NCBI GenBank assembly: GCA_903789595.1
Contig: CAIFEZ010000012.1
Coordinates: forward strand, 1 to 64,000
Source of the DNA: an uncultured eubacterium 1-6
GTDB lineage: Bacteria; Bacillota; Clostridia; Lachnospirales; Lachnospiraceae
Length of the DNA stretch: 64,000 bases
Direction of reading: 5' to 3'
Below, one piece after another: positions 43,405 to 51,885 of the stretch. A program made the position numbers and the translations under genes. Below the pieces are notes generated by a model. It had not been told where the DNA came from, ran no database searches, and saw nothing but the letters and a program-made list of their open reading frames with translations. Every line of letters begins with the position of its first letter. Position 1 is the stretch's first letter.

Positions 43405-44488
43405 GGAAGAGGAAAGCTTTTCTTTCAGCGCGGAACCTCAGCCCGTCCGCACGCAAGGACCCGACTCCGATCCGGATCCTGACGAATCCCGGGGCCGCAC
43501 CGGAAAAGGCCGCTCTCCGGAATTCTCTATCAGCAGCCCCGGCTCGGATCAGCGGAAAGTCCAGGAAGACAATCTGTCCTCCCGAATCAGCCGCCTCTAT
43601 CCGAACATGAGCAAGGGGCAGAAGCGGCTGGCCGACTATGTCACAGAGCATTACGAGAAGGCTGCCTTTATGACTGCGGCGGAGCTCGGCAAACAGGCCC
43701 GCGTCAGCGAATCCACGACGGTGCGCTTCGCGACCCTTCTGGGATACCGGGGATTTCCGGAATTTCACCAGACACTGGAGGAACTTGTCCGCAATCGCCT
43801 GAATTCTATTCAGCGCATGGAGGTCACCTACGAAAGAATTCCCCAGGACAAAATTCTGGACACCGTGCTGGCAAGCGACATCGAGAAGATCAAGCTGACG
43901 CAGGAGCACATGGACCGAAAGGCTTTTCATCTAGCCGTTGAGACCATACTCTCCGCAAAAACCATCTACGTCATGGGTCTTCGGAGCTGCGCACCGCTCG
44001 CCGCATTTCTCGCCTTCTATCTGAACGAAATCTTTGACAATGTCCGGCTCGTGAATTCCACCGGCTCCAGCGAGGTATTTGAGCAGCTGATCCGCATCGG
44101 AGAAGAGGATGTCATTATCGGCATCAGCTTCCCCAGATACTCGATGCGCACGCTCAAGGCGATGGAATTCGCCAATAACCGCAGCGCGAAGGTCATCACC
44201 CTGACCGACAGCATCCACTCCCCGATGAACCTGTATTCTTCCTGCAATCTGATTGCCAGAAGCGATATGGCCTCCATCGTGGACTCTCTGGTCGCGCCCC
44301 TTTCCGTGATCAACGCACTGATCGTGGCGCTCTCCATGCGGAGACAGAATGAAGTCGTGAATACCATGACCACGCTTGAGCGGATCTGGAATGAATACCA
44401 GGTGTACTCGCGAGATGAGATCAATCCCCTGGATGATCACCGCAGTATAAACCTGAAGGATCCGGACCGGAACACAATTGACGATTAA
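43397..44488 (+). CDS. MurR/RpiR family transcriptional regulator
   Basis: A 363-residue regulator with an RpiR-type helix-turn-helix (about 60-135; MTAAELGKQARVSESTTVRF) and a sugar-phosphate-binding SIS domain (about 195-325; IYVMGLRSCAPLA, SGSSEVFEQL-like loop, IGISFPRYSMRTL). Residues 1-56 are a Ser/Pro/Glu-rich, probably disordered extension not usual for the family. GGGAGG (43385-43390) precedes the ATG. It overlaps the DUF3786 gene; no sugar gene is near, so the ligand is open. An extended frame from 43370 has no support. Confidence 0.85.
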   Translation: MRKEEESFSFSAEPQPVRTQGPDSDPDPDESRGRTGKGRSPEFSISSPGSDQRKVQEDNLSSRISRLYPNMSKGQKRLADYVTEHYEKAAFMTAAELGKQARVSESTTVRFATLLGYRGFPEFHQTLEELVRNRLNSIQRMEVTYERIPQDKILDTVLASDIEKIKLTQEHMDRKAFHLAVETILSAKTIYVMGLRSCAPLAAFLAFYLNEIFDNVRLVNSTGSSEVFEQLIRIGEEDVIIGISFPRYSMRTLKAMEFANNRSAKVITLTDSIHSPMNLYSSCNLIARSDMASIVDSLVAPLSVINALIVALSMRRQNEVVNTMTTLERIWNEYQVYSRDEINPLDDHRSINLKDPDRNTIDD

Positions 44489-44565
44489 TGCCTCTGAAGC
44501 GCACAGCATGGTTTACACGGACATCGGACACCGGCCGCGAAGCATACGATACCGCAGCGATGCAT

Positions 44566-44593
44566 CACATCGAGAGAGCTGCAGGTTCTGGAG
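44566..44593. repeat. Short dispersed repeat (mate at 2751-2778)
   Basis: CACATCGAGAGAGCTGCAGG followed by TTCTGGAG; see the entry at 2751. The remaining gap 44489-44667 shows no gene. Confidence 0.35.
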
Positions 44594-44667
44594 ATTGTAG
44601 TAATGAATCGTGATACAATATTTTTATATCGGAATCAAATCTTTAAATCGGGATCGAGGAAATATCT

Positions 44668-45939
44668 ATGTCTAAAATCTGTGTGATCGGAGGCGGAGCG
44701 GCGGGCATGGCGGCAGCCATGTTCGCGGCGGAACGCGGCTTCACGGTTCACCTTTTTGAGCGAAACGAAAAACTGGGAAAAAAGCTCTTCATCACCGGCA
44801 AGGGCCGCTGCAATTTCACAAATGCGTGCGGGAAGGACGAGCTTTTCACACATGTAGTGACCAATCCGCGCTTTCTGTACAGCGCCTTCAACAGCTTCAG
44901 CAGTCAGGATACGATCCGCCTCTTTGAAAGCCTTGGCGTACACACAAAGGTGGAACGCGGAAACCGGGCATTTCCCGCATCCGATCACTCCTCCGACATC
45001 ATCCGCGCACTGGAATCCCGGCTCCGGGCTCTCGATGTGAAGATCCACCTGAAGTCCCGGGTCCGAAAGGTCCTGACAGAAGAACTCTCCCCTGAGGAAA
45101 CCGTCAAAAAGCAGAATCGAAAGGTCAAAGGCATTCTTCTGGAAAACGGATCCGTGATTCCATGCGACGACGTGATCCTTGCAACCGGAGGGCTTTCCTA
45201 TCCGTCCACCGGATCCACCGGTGACGGTCTTGCCATCGCGGAGGGCCTCGGCCACACGCTCCAGAAACAGCGCCCCGCACTGGTTCCTCTTGAGACCGCT
45301 GAGTCCTATATCCCCGAACTCCAGGGCCTGTCCCTCCGGAACGTCACCCTGACCATCCCTTACGGAAAGAAGAAACAGTTCCGCGAATTCGGCGAAATGC
45401 TCTTCACCCACTTCGGCGTCAGCGGCCCCCTCGCGCTCACCGCGAGCTCGTATATAGGAAAATATCTGGAGGATGGTCCGCTTCCGGCATATATCGATCT
45501 GAAGCCCGCTCTGACCGACGAGCAGCTTGACGCAAGGCTTCTCAGAGAATTTGAAAACGCGCGGAATAAAGAACTGAAGAACGCCACCGCCTCCCTCTTC
45601 CCGGCGAAACTCCGTCCGGTCATGATGAAGCTGAGCGCAATTCCCGAGGACAAGCCGGTCAACGAGATCACAAGAGAGGAACGGGCCGGCTTCCGCCGCC
45701 TGGTGAAGGCCTTCCCATTCACCGTCACCGGTCTTCGCAGTTATAACGAGGCCATCATCACCCAGGGCGGCATCACCGTAAAGGAGATCAATCCGTCAAC
45801 CATGGAATCCCGTCTGGTCCGCGGCCTCTATGCCACGGGCGAGGTGCTCGACCTCGACGCGGTCACCGGCGGCTTCAATCTTCAGACCGCCTGGTCGACA
45901 GCAAAGGTGTGCGCGGACTCTCTCCGGAATCCCGACTGA
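44668..45939 (+). CDS. NAD(P)/FAD-dependent oxidoreductase, BaiN/HI0933 type
   Basis: A 423-residue flavoprotein. The dinucleotide motif CVIGGGAAGMAAA (5-17) is followed by the HI0933 signature KLFITGKGRCNFTNA and by VILATGGLSYPSTGSTGDG. The C-terminal GLYATGEVLDLDAVTGGFNLQ (the last FAD contact) is conserved. The family includes BaiN of bile-acid metabolism, but most members have no known substrate. GGAGGAAA-like GAGGAAA precedes the ATG. It lies directly before cmk, ispH and rpsA, an order common in Clostridia. Confidence 0.88.
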   Translation: MSKICVIGGGAAGMAAAMFAAERGFTVHLFERNEKLGKKLFITGKGRCNFTNACGKDELFTHVVTNPRFLYSAFNSFSSQDTIRLFESLGVHTKVERGNRAFPASDHSSDIIRALESRLRALDVKIHLKSRVRKVLTEELSPEETVKKQNRKVKGILLENGSVIPCDDVILATGGLSYPSTGSTGDGLAIAEGLGHTLQKQRPALVPLETAESYIPELQGLSLRNVTLTIPYGKKKQFREFGEMLFTHFGVSGPLALTASSYIGKYLEDGPLPAYIDLKPALTDEQLDARLLREFENARNKELKNATASLFPAKLRPVMMKLSAIPEDKPVNEITREERAGFRRLVKAFPFTVTGLRSYNEAIITQGGITVKEINPSTMESRLVRGLYATGEVLDLDAVTGGFNLQTAWSTAKVCADSLRNPD

Positions 45940-46025
45940 GACCGTACTGAGACCATACTCCACACATATCAAAGCCCGCCGGATACCGCTTGTTCTCTTC
46001 GCGAGACAAGCGGCTGCGCTGTCGC

Positions 46026-46097
46026 CGCTGTTCACGTTTAGCTGCCCAGGCAGAAATGTGAAATCATTGCCTTTTAGAAATACTGTGAACAGTAATG
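46026..46097. repeat. Inverted-repeat element, short copy
   Basis: GCTGTTCACG at the left pairs with CTGTGAACAGTAATG at the right; GTGAAATCATTGCCTTTTAG and the following bases are almost identical to the right arm of copy B. The inner arms are deleted. An upstream hairpin, CCGCTTGT/ACAAGCGG (45986-46013), has no T tract. Confidence 0.65.
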
Positions 46098-46127
46098 CAC
46101 TTGTCTTTGTAGGATGTATGTTTCCCC

Positions 46128-46156
46128 TTCACAATTCCCTGCGAATGGTTTATAAT
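46128..46156 (+). promoter_or_regulatory. Promoter of cmk-ispH-rpsA
   Basis: TTCACA (46128-46133) and TATAAT (46151-46156), 17 bp apart, starting about 30 bp behind the repeat element. Confidence 0.6.
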
Positions 46157-46220
46157 GTCCGGACAGAGTTCACAGACAAACGCTCCGCATGCGGGGCACG
46201 CATATGTAAAAGGTTGAGAA

Positions 46221-46901
46221 ATGAGTTTTCAGATTGCAATTGACGGCCCCGCCGGAGCGGGGAAAAGCACGATCGCCAGAAGAGTTTCCGAAGCTCTCGG
46301 CTTTATCTATGTGGATACCGGAGCCATGTACCGGGCCATGGGCCTTTATTTTCTGGACCGGGGAATTGACACGGAAGATGAAAATGCGGTCAACGCGTCT
46401 CTTTCCGGTGCGGAACTGAGTCTTCGGATCATCGACGGCAGCCAGCACGTATTTCTGAACGGCATGGATGTCACCGGGCGGATCCGTTCGGAGGAGGCGG
46501 GGATGATGGCCTCCAGGACAAGCCGGTACGCCGCTAACCGTAAGAAAATGGTCGCCATGCAGCAGGAAATCGCCAGCTCGCAGAATGTCGTGATGGACGG
46601 AAGAGATATCGGAACCGTCGTTCTTCCTGACGCGCCGCTGAAGATCTACCTGACTGCCAGCGTTGAGGTCCGCGCCCGCCGCAGGTTTCAGGAGCTGATC
46701 CGTAAAGGACAGACACCGGTTCTCGGGGAAATCGAGAAGGACATCGCAGCGAGAGATGATCAGGACATGCATCGAAAGAATTCTCCGCTTCGACAGGCCG
46801 CGGATGCCGTCCTTGTAGACAGCTCCGACATGACCATCGAAGAGGTCGCAGACCGCATCACGGATCTCGCCCGTGCCAGAATCGCCGAAAAAGGCTGCTG
46901 A
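46221..46901 (+). CDS. cmk: Cytidylate kinase
   Basis: A 226-residue (d)CMP kinase. The P-loop is GPAGAGKST (9-17), followed by YVDTGAMYRA, the NMP-binding VMDGRDIGTVVLPDA and a lid with RARRRF. Length is that of Firmicute Cmk. AGG in AAAGGTTGAG is a modest ribosome site. Cmk, IspH and S1 form one cluster; Cmk supplies CDP for nucleic acid and lipid synthesis. Confidence 0.95.
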   Translation: MSFQIAIDGPAGAGKSTIARRVSEALGFIYVDTGAMYRAMGLYFLDRGIDTEDENAVNASLSGAELSLRIIDGSQHVFLNGMDVTGRIRSEEAGMMASRTSRYAANRKKMVAMQQEIASSQNVVMDGRDIGTVVLPDAPLKIYLTASVEVRARRRFQELIRKGQTPVLGEIEKDIAARDDQDMHRKNSPLRQAADAVLVDSSDMTIEEVADRITDLARARIAEKGC

Positions 46902-46914
46902 GAGGAGACCGTTG

Positions 46915-47766
46915 ATGGAGATAATCAAAGCAAAGAGCGCCGGCTTCTGCTTCGGCGTAAAAAGGGCGGTCGACGAAGTTCAGACACAGATCCGCGAGGG
47001 ACGCAAGCCGGTCTATACCTACGGCCCGATCATTCACAACGAACAGGTTGTGAACGAGCTCGCAGCCAGGGGTGTTCAGGTCATCCGGTCTGAAGAGGAA
47101 CTCGACCGGATTCACGAAGGTACCATCATCATCCGATCTCACGGCGTACCGGAGCGGATTCAGAAAAAGATGGAATCGCTGGGCACAGACATTGTGGACG
47201 CTACCTGTCCCTTTGTCAAAAAGATCCACGATATCGCTCGGAAGACAGGTGAGGACGGCGATATCCTGATCATCGCAGGGAACCCGAATCACCCCGAGGT
47301 ACAGGGCATCATGGGCTGGACAAAAGGAGAAGTCTGCGTTATCGAAACGCCGGAAGAACTCGAAAAACTGCAGATTCCGGAGGGACGAAAGGCGGTTCTC
47401 GTCGCCCAGACCACTTTTGATAAAGTAAAATTTGAAGATATTGTTGAAATTTTTGCCAGAAAGCGTTATAGTAGTTATGTTGTAAATACTGTGTGCAATG
47501 CAACTGACGAGCGGCAGACAGAAGCGCGGGAGATTGCGCAGAAAGTAGATGCTATGGTTGTCATCGGAGGCAGGCATAGTTCTAACACACAAAAGCTGTA
47601 TCATATTTGCAGTGAGAAATGTGCGAATACTTACTTCATTGAGGCACTTGTTGATTTGGATTTGAAACCTTTTCAATCTTATTCTCGTGTAGGTATCACA
47701 GCTGGAGCATCTACTCCAAATAGTATAATTGAGGAGGTTACAGAACATGTCAGAACAAAGCTTTGA
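46915..47766 (+). CDS. ispH: 4-hydroxy-3-methylbut-2-enyl diphosphate reductase
   Basis: A 283-residue iron-sulfur enzyme for the last step of the MEP isoprenoid pathway. The three cluster cysteines are C12 (AGFCFGVKRA), C99 (DATCPFVKK) and C195 (NTVCNATDERQ); the ASTPNSIIEEV end is typical. In many Clostridia IspH is fused to S1; here the genes are separate but overlap by 20 bases, and the S1 ribosome site lies inside ispH. From about base 47410 the sequence becomes clearly AT-richer (about 40 % GC by hand count over 340 bp) although the protein stays conserved. Confidence 0.95.
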   Translation: MEIIKAKSAGFCFGVKRAVDEVQTQIREGRKPVYTYGPIIHNEQVVNELAARGVQVIRSEEELDRIHEGTIIIRSHGVPERIQKKMESLGTDIVDATCPFVKKIHDIARKTGEDGDILIIAGNPNHPEVQGIMGWTKGEVCVIETPEELEKLQIPEGRKAVLVAQTTFDKVKFEDIVEIFARKRYSSYVVNTVCNATDERQTEAREIAQKVDAMVVIGGRHSSNTQKLYHICSEKCANTYFIEALVDLDLKPFQSYSRVGITAGASTPNSIIEEVTEHVRTKL

Positions 47767-48826
47767 AGAAATGCTGAACGAGTCTTTCAAGACCGTACAT
47801 AACGGAGAGGTAGTCGAGGGAACTGTCATCGACGTCAAACCGGAGCAAATCATCCTGAACATCGGGGTTAAGGCTGATGGCATTCTGACCAGAAACGAGT
47901 ATTCTAACGATAACTCTCTGGATCTTACGACCGTCGTTAAAGTCGGTGACAAGATGGAAGTCAAGGTCATGAAGGTCAACGATGGCGAGGGTCAGGTACT
48001 CCTTACCTATAAGAAGCTTGTCGCCGAGAGAGGCAACAAGAAGCTCGAAGAAGCATTTGAGAACCATGAAGTTCTGAAAGCAAAGGTTGTCCGCGTTCTG
48101 AACGGCGGACTGAGTGTCAATGTAGAGGGCGCGCGCGTATTCATCCCGGCAAGCCTTGTATCCGACACCTTCGAGAAGGATCTCAACAAATACATGGATC
48201 AGGAGATTGAATTCGTCATCATTGAGTTCAATCCGAGAAGAAGAAGAATCATCGGCGACCGCAAGCAGCTGGTTGTAGCCGAGAAGAAGAAAGCTCAGGA
48301 GGAGCTCTTCTCCAGAATTCATGTCGGCGATGTCGTTGAGGGAACTGTTAAGAATATCACTGATTTCGGTGCTTTCATCGATCTCGGCGGCGCAGACGGA
48401 CTGCTCCATATCTCTGAGATGAGCTGGGGCCGTGTAGACAATCCGCGCTCCATCCTTTCCGTGGGGCAGAAGGTCACCTGCCTGATCAAGGATATCAAGG
48501 GCGATCGCATTGCTCTGAGCCTGAAGTTCGAGGATCAGAATCCGTGGCTTACCGCTGACGAGAAATATGCGGTAGGAACTGTTGTAGAAGGACGGGTTGC
48601 GCGTATGACTGACTTCGGCGCTTTCGTAGAGCTTGAGCCTGGTATCGATGCACTTCTCCATGTATCTCAGATCTCCAGAGATCATGTAGACAAGCCGTCT
48701 GACGTTCTGAATGTCGGCGATATCATCACCGCAAAGATCGTTGATTTCAACGCAGAGGACCGCAAGATCTCTCTGAGCATCAAGGCTCTTCAGAACGATT
48801 CTCAGGATGAGGCTTCCGAAGAGTAA
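47747..48826 (+). CDS. rpsA: Ribosomal protein S1
   Basis: A 359-residue protein with four S1 RNA-binding domains (about 17-85, 103-170, 188-257 and 273-342). The third and fourth have the best consensus (GTVKNITDFGAFIDLGGADG and GRVARMTDFGAFVELEPGID) ending in the LLHIS/LLHVS motif. This four-domain form is typical of Firmicutes and shorter than the six-domain E. coli protein. GAGGAGG (47731-47737) inside ispH gives a strong start, and TATAAT just before it may mark an extra promoter. Codon use suggests high expression. An acidic tail ends the protein. Confidence 0.93.
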   Translation: MSEQSFEEMLNESFKTVHNGEVVEGTVIDVKPEQIILNIGVKADGILTRNEYSNDNSLDLTTVVKVGDKMEVKVMKVNDGEGQVLLTYKKLVAERGNKKLEEAFENHEVLKAKVVRVLNGGLSVNVEGARVFIPASLVSDTFEKDLNKYMDQEIEFVIIEFNPRRRRIIGDRKQLVVAEKKKAQEELFSRIHVGDVVEGTVKNITDFGAFIDLGGADGLLHISEMSWGRVDNPRSILSVGQKVTCLIKDIKGDRIALSLKFEDQNPWLTADEKYAVGTVVEGRVARMTDFGAFVELEPGIDALLHVSQISRDHVDKPSDVLNVGDIITAKIVDFNAEDRKISLSIKALQNDSQDEASEE

Positions 48827-48881
48827 TCAATGTGAACGAAATAAACCGGCCGTCTTCATTGAGCCGGAATAAATGTTAAAA

Positions 48882-48922
48882 GTCCGGAAACCAGCATAAA
48901 CACTTGGTTTCCGGGCTTTTTC
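48882..48922 (+). terminator. Terminator after rpsA
   Basis: CCGGAAACCA pairs perfectly with TGGTTTCCGG; GCTTTTTC follows. Confidence 0.9.
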
Positions 48923-49056
48923 TATGTCTCGTGAGTACATTTTGAGTAGAATAAGCAGCAATGACGCGCATAAACTGATTTATAGAAAGGGATAGGGCGA
49001 GGAAAAAAGGATAGCGGGACAAATATTGATACCGCATCATCCAGTGCGGGATACAT

Positions 49057-49099
49057 AGCAGTCGGACGTGACCTGTGAAGACGTCTGGCTGCTTTTTTG
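49057..49099 (+). terminator. Second terminator behind rpsA
   Basis: AGCAGTCGGACGT pairs with ACGTCTGGCTGCT (13 bp including G-U pairs) and TTTTTT follows. No gene is seen between the two terminators, so a former gene or small RNA may have been lost. Confidence 0.7.
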
Positions 49100-49196
49100 T
49101 TTTCGGGATCTTGCGGCTTGAAATAAAGCAGAATTGGCTGGAACCTGCATGGAGCTCGATTCTAACCAGAATCATTGCAAAAACGACAGATAAGGG

Positions 49197-49225
49197 TTGA
49201 CAAAATAGATGTAATAAATTACATT
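49197..49225 (+). promoter_or_regulatory. Promoter with palindromic operator before the SnoaL remnant
   Basis: TTGACA (49197-49202) and TACATT (49220-49225) are 17 bp apart, and the perfect palindrome TGTAATAAATTACA (49210-49223) covers the -10 side. AAGAGGTGG and an ATG (49240) follow, but that ORF stops after ten codons. The control region has outlived its gene. Confidence 0.55.
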
Positions 49226-49275
49226 ACATATAAGAGGTGGAAATGACTGCAGAAAGGGAGCATATGGGATGCTGA

Positions 49276-49512
49276 AAAACAGCGGATGACTGGAAATCCT
49301 ACATCACAGATCATGCAGTTGCCTATGATTTTGTATTTATAATCGCAGGACAGGGAAATTATGTTGTTGCCTATTCGAATCTCCTAATGGATGGCGCTGC
49401 CTATGCACAGTTTGATATTTTACGCATGCAGAATGGAAAGATTGCGGAGCACTGGAGCAACAAGGAACCTGTACCTGCCCGCTCTGAGCTGGTAAATTCC
49501 GAGAAATTTTAA
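49276..49512 (+). pseudogene. SnoaL-like (NTF2 fold) protein, C-terminal remnant
   Basis: Seventy-eight codons end at TAA 49510-49512 and contain GQGNYVVAYSNLLMDG, AYAQFDILRMQNGKIAEHWS and NKEPVPARSELVNSEKF, the C-terminal half of predicted SnoaL-like polyketide cyclase/nuclear transport factor 2 proteins. A stop (TGA 49273) lies directly before and no start codon or N-terminal half is present. It is a 5'-truncated relic fused to a foreign promoter region. Confidence 0.75.
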
Positions 49513-49550
49513 CCAACATATTTTTCAGAACACACGAGGAGGGAATACGT

Positions 49551-50231
49551 ATGAACGCACAGAATTGTTTGGAGATCCTGCGGGAAATCAAGGACGTGGC
49601 TTTTGCCACGGTAAATGAAGAGGGGAAACCTGAAGCCCGTATCATCGATGTGATGATTGTTGAGAAGGATACGCTGTATTTCTGCACTGCGCGCGGAAAA
49701 GATTTCTATCGTCAGCTCATGAAACATCCGGACATTGCTGTCACCGGGCTCAATAAGGAATTCCAGATGGTCCGGCTGTCCGGAAAAGCGGAGAGTCTCA
49801 CGGATCAGAAGCATTGGATTGACCGGATCTTTGAGGAAAATCCGGCGATGAACGGCGTGTACCCGGGGGAAAGCCGCTATATTCTGGAACCGTTCTGCAT
49901 CAGCAGCGGCACACTGGAATTCTTTGATCTTGGCAAAAGCCCGATTTACCGGGAGAGCTTCATATTTGGTAATACTGAGGTTTCAGAAGAGCAAAAGAGC
50001 ACGGAAAAGGTACATAAAGAAAAAGGCAACAGCTGTGCGCCGCTTGAAAAAGGTTTTCGGATCACCGATGGCTGTATCGGCTGCGGGAAGTGCATGCGAA
50101 ACTGTCCGCAGCAGTGCATCACGAAGGGAAAGCCGTTTGTGATCCATCAGGAGCACTGCCTGCACTGCGGCCTCTGCTATGAAAACTGTCCGGTTCAGGC
50201 AATTGAAAGGAGAGGGAGGATTCTGATGTGA
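49551..50231 (+). CDS. Pyridoxamine-phosphate-oxidase-like flavoprotein with ferredoxin domain
   Basis: A 226-residue fusion. Residues about 1-130 form a split-barrel FMN domain (FATVNEEGKPEARIIDVMIV, YFCTARGKDFYRQLMKHPDI). Residues about 170-222 hold two 4Fe-4S motifs, CIGCGKCMRNCP and CLHCGLCYENCP. Such proteins may pass electrons from ferredoxin-type clusters to a flavin; the substrate is unknown. GAGGAGG precedes the ATG. It sits at the head of a set of genes that includes a broken MATE gene and the SirTM/macrodomain pair; 43 bp to the next remnant. Confidence 0.85.
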   Translation: MNAQNCLEILREIKDVAFATVNEEGKPEARIIDVMIVEKDTLYFCTARGKDFYRQLMKHPDIAVTGLNKEFQMVRLSGKAESLTDQKHWIDRIFEENPAMNGVYPGESRYILEPFCISSGTLEFFDLGKSPIYRESFIFGNTEVSEEQKSTEKVHKEKGNSCAPLEKGFRITDGCIGCGKCMRNCPQQCITKGKPFVIHQEHCLHCGLCYENCPVQAIERRGRILM

Positions 50232-50274
50232 AAGTGCAAGAGGTGCTCCAACATCAAATTCTCTGTATAAGACA

Positions 50275-50876
50275 ATGAAAAAAGTAGATTTTGAAAACGG
50301 AAATATCACACAGAATATTTTAAAGACGGCATTGCCAATGCTCATCGCTCAGGTTCTGAATCTCCTGTATAGTATTGTAGACCGAATTTATATCGGCAGG
50401 ATTCCACATGTTGGCACACAGGCGCTTGGTGCGGTGGGCCTATGTTTTCCAATCATAATTATCATTACCGGGTTTACGAATATGTTTGGTCTGGGCGGTG
50501 CCCCGCTTTTTTCCATGGCTTTGGGTCAGGGAGACAAAGAGAAGGCGGCGGAAATTCAAAATACGGCATTTCGGCTGCTGCTGTTATCAGCAATTCTATT
50601 AACCATTCTGGGGGGCTTCAGTACACCGGACAAACAGTGTTTAAGGCACTGAACAAGAAAAAAAGAGCAATTTTCTTCAGCTTGTTCAGAAAAGTTATCC
50701 TTGTTGTTCCGCTGACCTATCTTCTTCCGCATATTGCAAATCTTCGGACAGACGGTGTTTTTATGGCGGAACCGGTCTCCAATGTAGTTGGGGGAATTAC
50801 CTGCTTTTGCGCAATGCTTCTGACCATATGGCCGGAGTTAAACAGAATGGCCTCAGAGAAAGAGAGGAGAAACTGA
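50275..50876 (+). pseudogene. MATE family efflux protein, deleted and frameshifted
   Basis: The first 120 codons (50275 onward) give the N-terminus of a MATE transporter: MLIAQVLNLLYSIVDRIYIG, LGAVGLCFPIIIIITGFTNM and FSMALGQGDKEKAAEIQ. At about 50620 the reading jumps into another frame with QTVFKALNKKKRAIFFSLFR, ILVVPLTYLLPHI and NVVGGITCFCAMLL, the C-terminal end. About 250 central residues are missing and the parts are out of frame. Its final stop overlaps the start of the sirtuin gene. Confidence 0.8.
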
Positions 50877-51814
50877 TGTATTTTTTCAATCCCAATACAA
50901 TCATGACGTGCGGCCCTGAAATAAGTTTTGGAGATAAGATTACTGTTTTAAAGGACAGGCTGAAAAATGCCGATGCCATTGTCATCGGAGCCGGCAGCGG
51001 ACTTTCCACTGCGGCTGGATATACGTATACGGGAAAACGTTTTGAGGAATATTTTGCTGACTTCGAGAGAAAATACGGTTTTCGGGATATGTATTCCGGG
51101 GGCTTTTATCCGTACAGAACCATGGAAGAATTCTGGGGATACTGGTGCCGGTATATCTGGATCAATCGGTATGTGCCGATCCCGTCAGATCTCTACGAGA
51201 AGCTTCGTGCGCTCGTAAAGGACAAGGATTATTTTGTCCTGACAACGAACGTTGATCATTGCTTTCAGCGAAGCGGATTTGACAGGAAACGTCTGTATTA
51301 CACGCAGGGCGATTACGGGCTTTTTCAAAGCAGTGACCCGCAAGGGGCGTCGCGGGATAAAACTTATGATAACTGCGATTGTATACGCGGGATGCTCCTG
51401 GCGGAAGGCTGGCAAATCGGACAAAAAGGTGAGCTGCTCCTTCCGGAAAGCGGCAATGTCAGCATGACGATCCCTTCCAATCGGATCCCCGTCTGTCCGG
51501 ATGACGGGAAGCTGATGACTACAAACCTTCGTGTAGACGACAGTTTTGTGCAGGACGAGGGCTGGTATCAGGCGGCGGAGCGGTACCGGGAATTCCTGCG
51601 GCGGCATGAGGGGCTGCGCGTTCTATATCTGGAACTTGGAGTTGGGATGAACACGCCCGCGATCATAAAATTTAACTTCTGGCAGTATACGAAAGAGAAT
51701 CCAAAGGCCTTCTATGCCTGTATCAACAAGGGTGAGGCGTACTGCCCGGAGGGGATCGCGGAGAGATCCGTGTGCATTGACGGGGATATCGGAGAGATCC
51801 TCCAGGAGATCTGA
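50876..51814 (+). CDS. SirTM-type sirtuin (protein ADP-ribosyltransferase)
   Basis: A 312-residue class M sirtuin. The NAD loop is GAGSGLSTAAG (38-48), TTNVD lies at 123-127, and the catalytic histidine of deacetylases is replaced by glutamine in YTQGDYG (Q144), as in SirTM enzymes that ADP-ribosylate proteins instead of deacetylating them. The KYGFRDMYSGGFYPY segment is also typical. GAGGAG (50864-50869) precedes the ATG. The zinc macrodomain gene that reverses the modification follows after 71 bp. The usual lipoate ligase LplA2 and GcvH-L are absent, so the target here is open. Confidence 0.85.
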   Translation: MYFFNPNTIMTCGPEISFGDKITVLKDRLKNADAIVIGAGSGLSTAAGYTYTGKRFEEYFADFERKYGFRDMYSGGFYPYRTMEEFWGYWCRYIWINRYVPIPSDLYEKLRALVKDKDYFVLTTNVDHCFQRSGFDRKRLYYTQGDYGLFQSSDPQGASRDKTYDNCDCIRGMLLAEGWQIGQKGELLLPESGNVSMTIPSNRIPVCPDDGKLMTTNLRVDDSFVQDEGWYQAAERYREFLRRHEGLRVLYLELGVGMNTPAIIKFNFWQYTKENPKAFYACINKGEAYCPEGIAERSVCIDGDIGEILQEI

Positions 51815-51885
51815 GCCGACACCTGCCTTCAGCGATATAGCTGCAGAAGCCACTGTTCATGACACAAAAACGGGAGGAGTTTGCA

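Noticed and set aside
48876-49175. 99-codon minus-strand ORF behind rpsA
   Set aside because: It spans two terminators and shows no family features.
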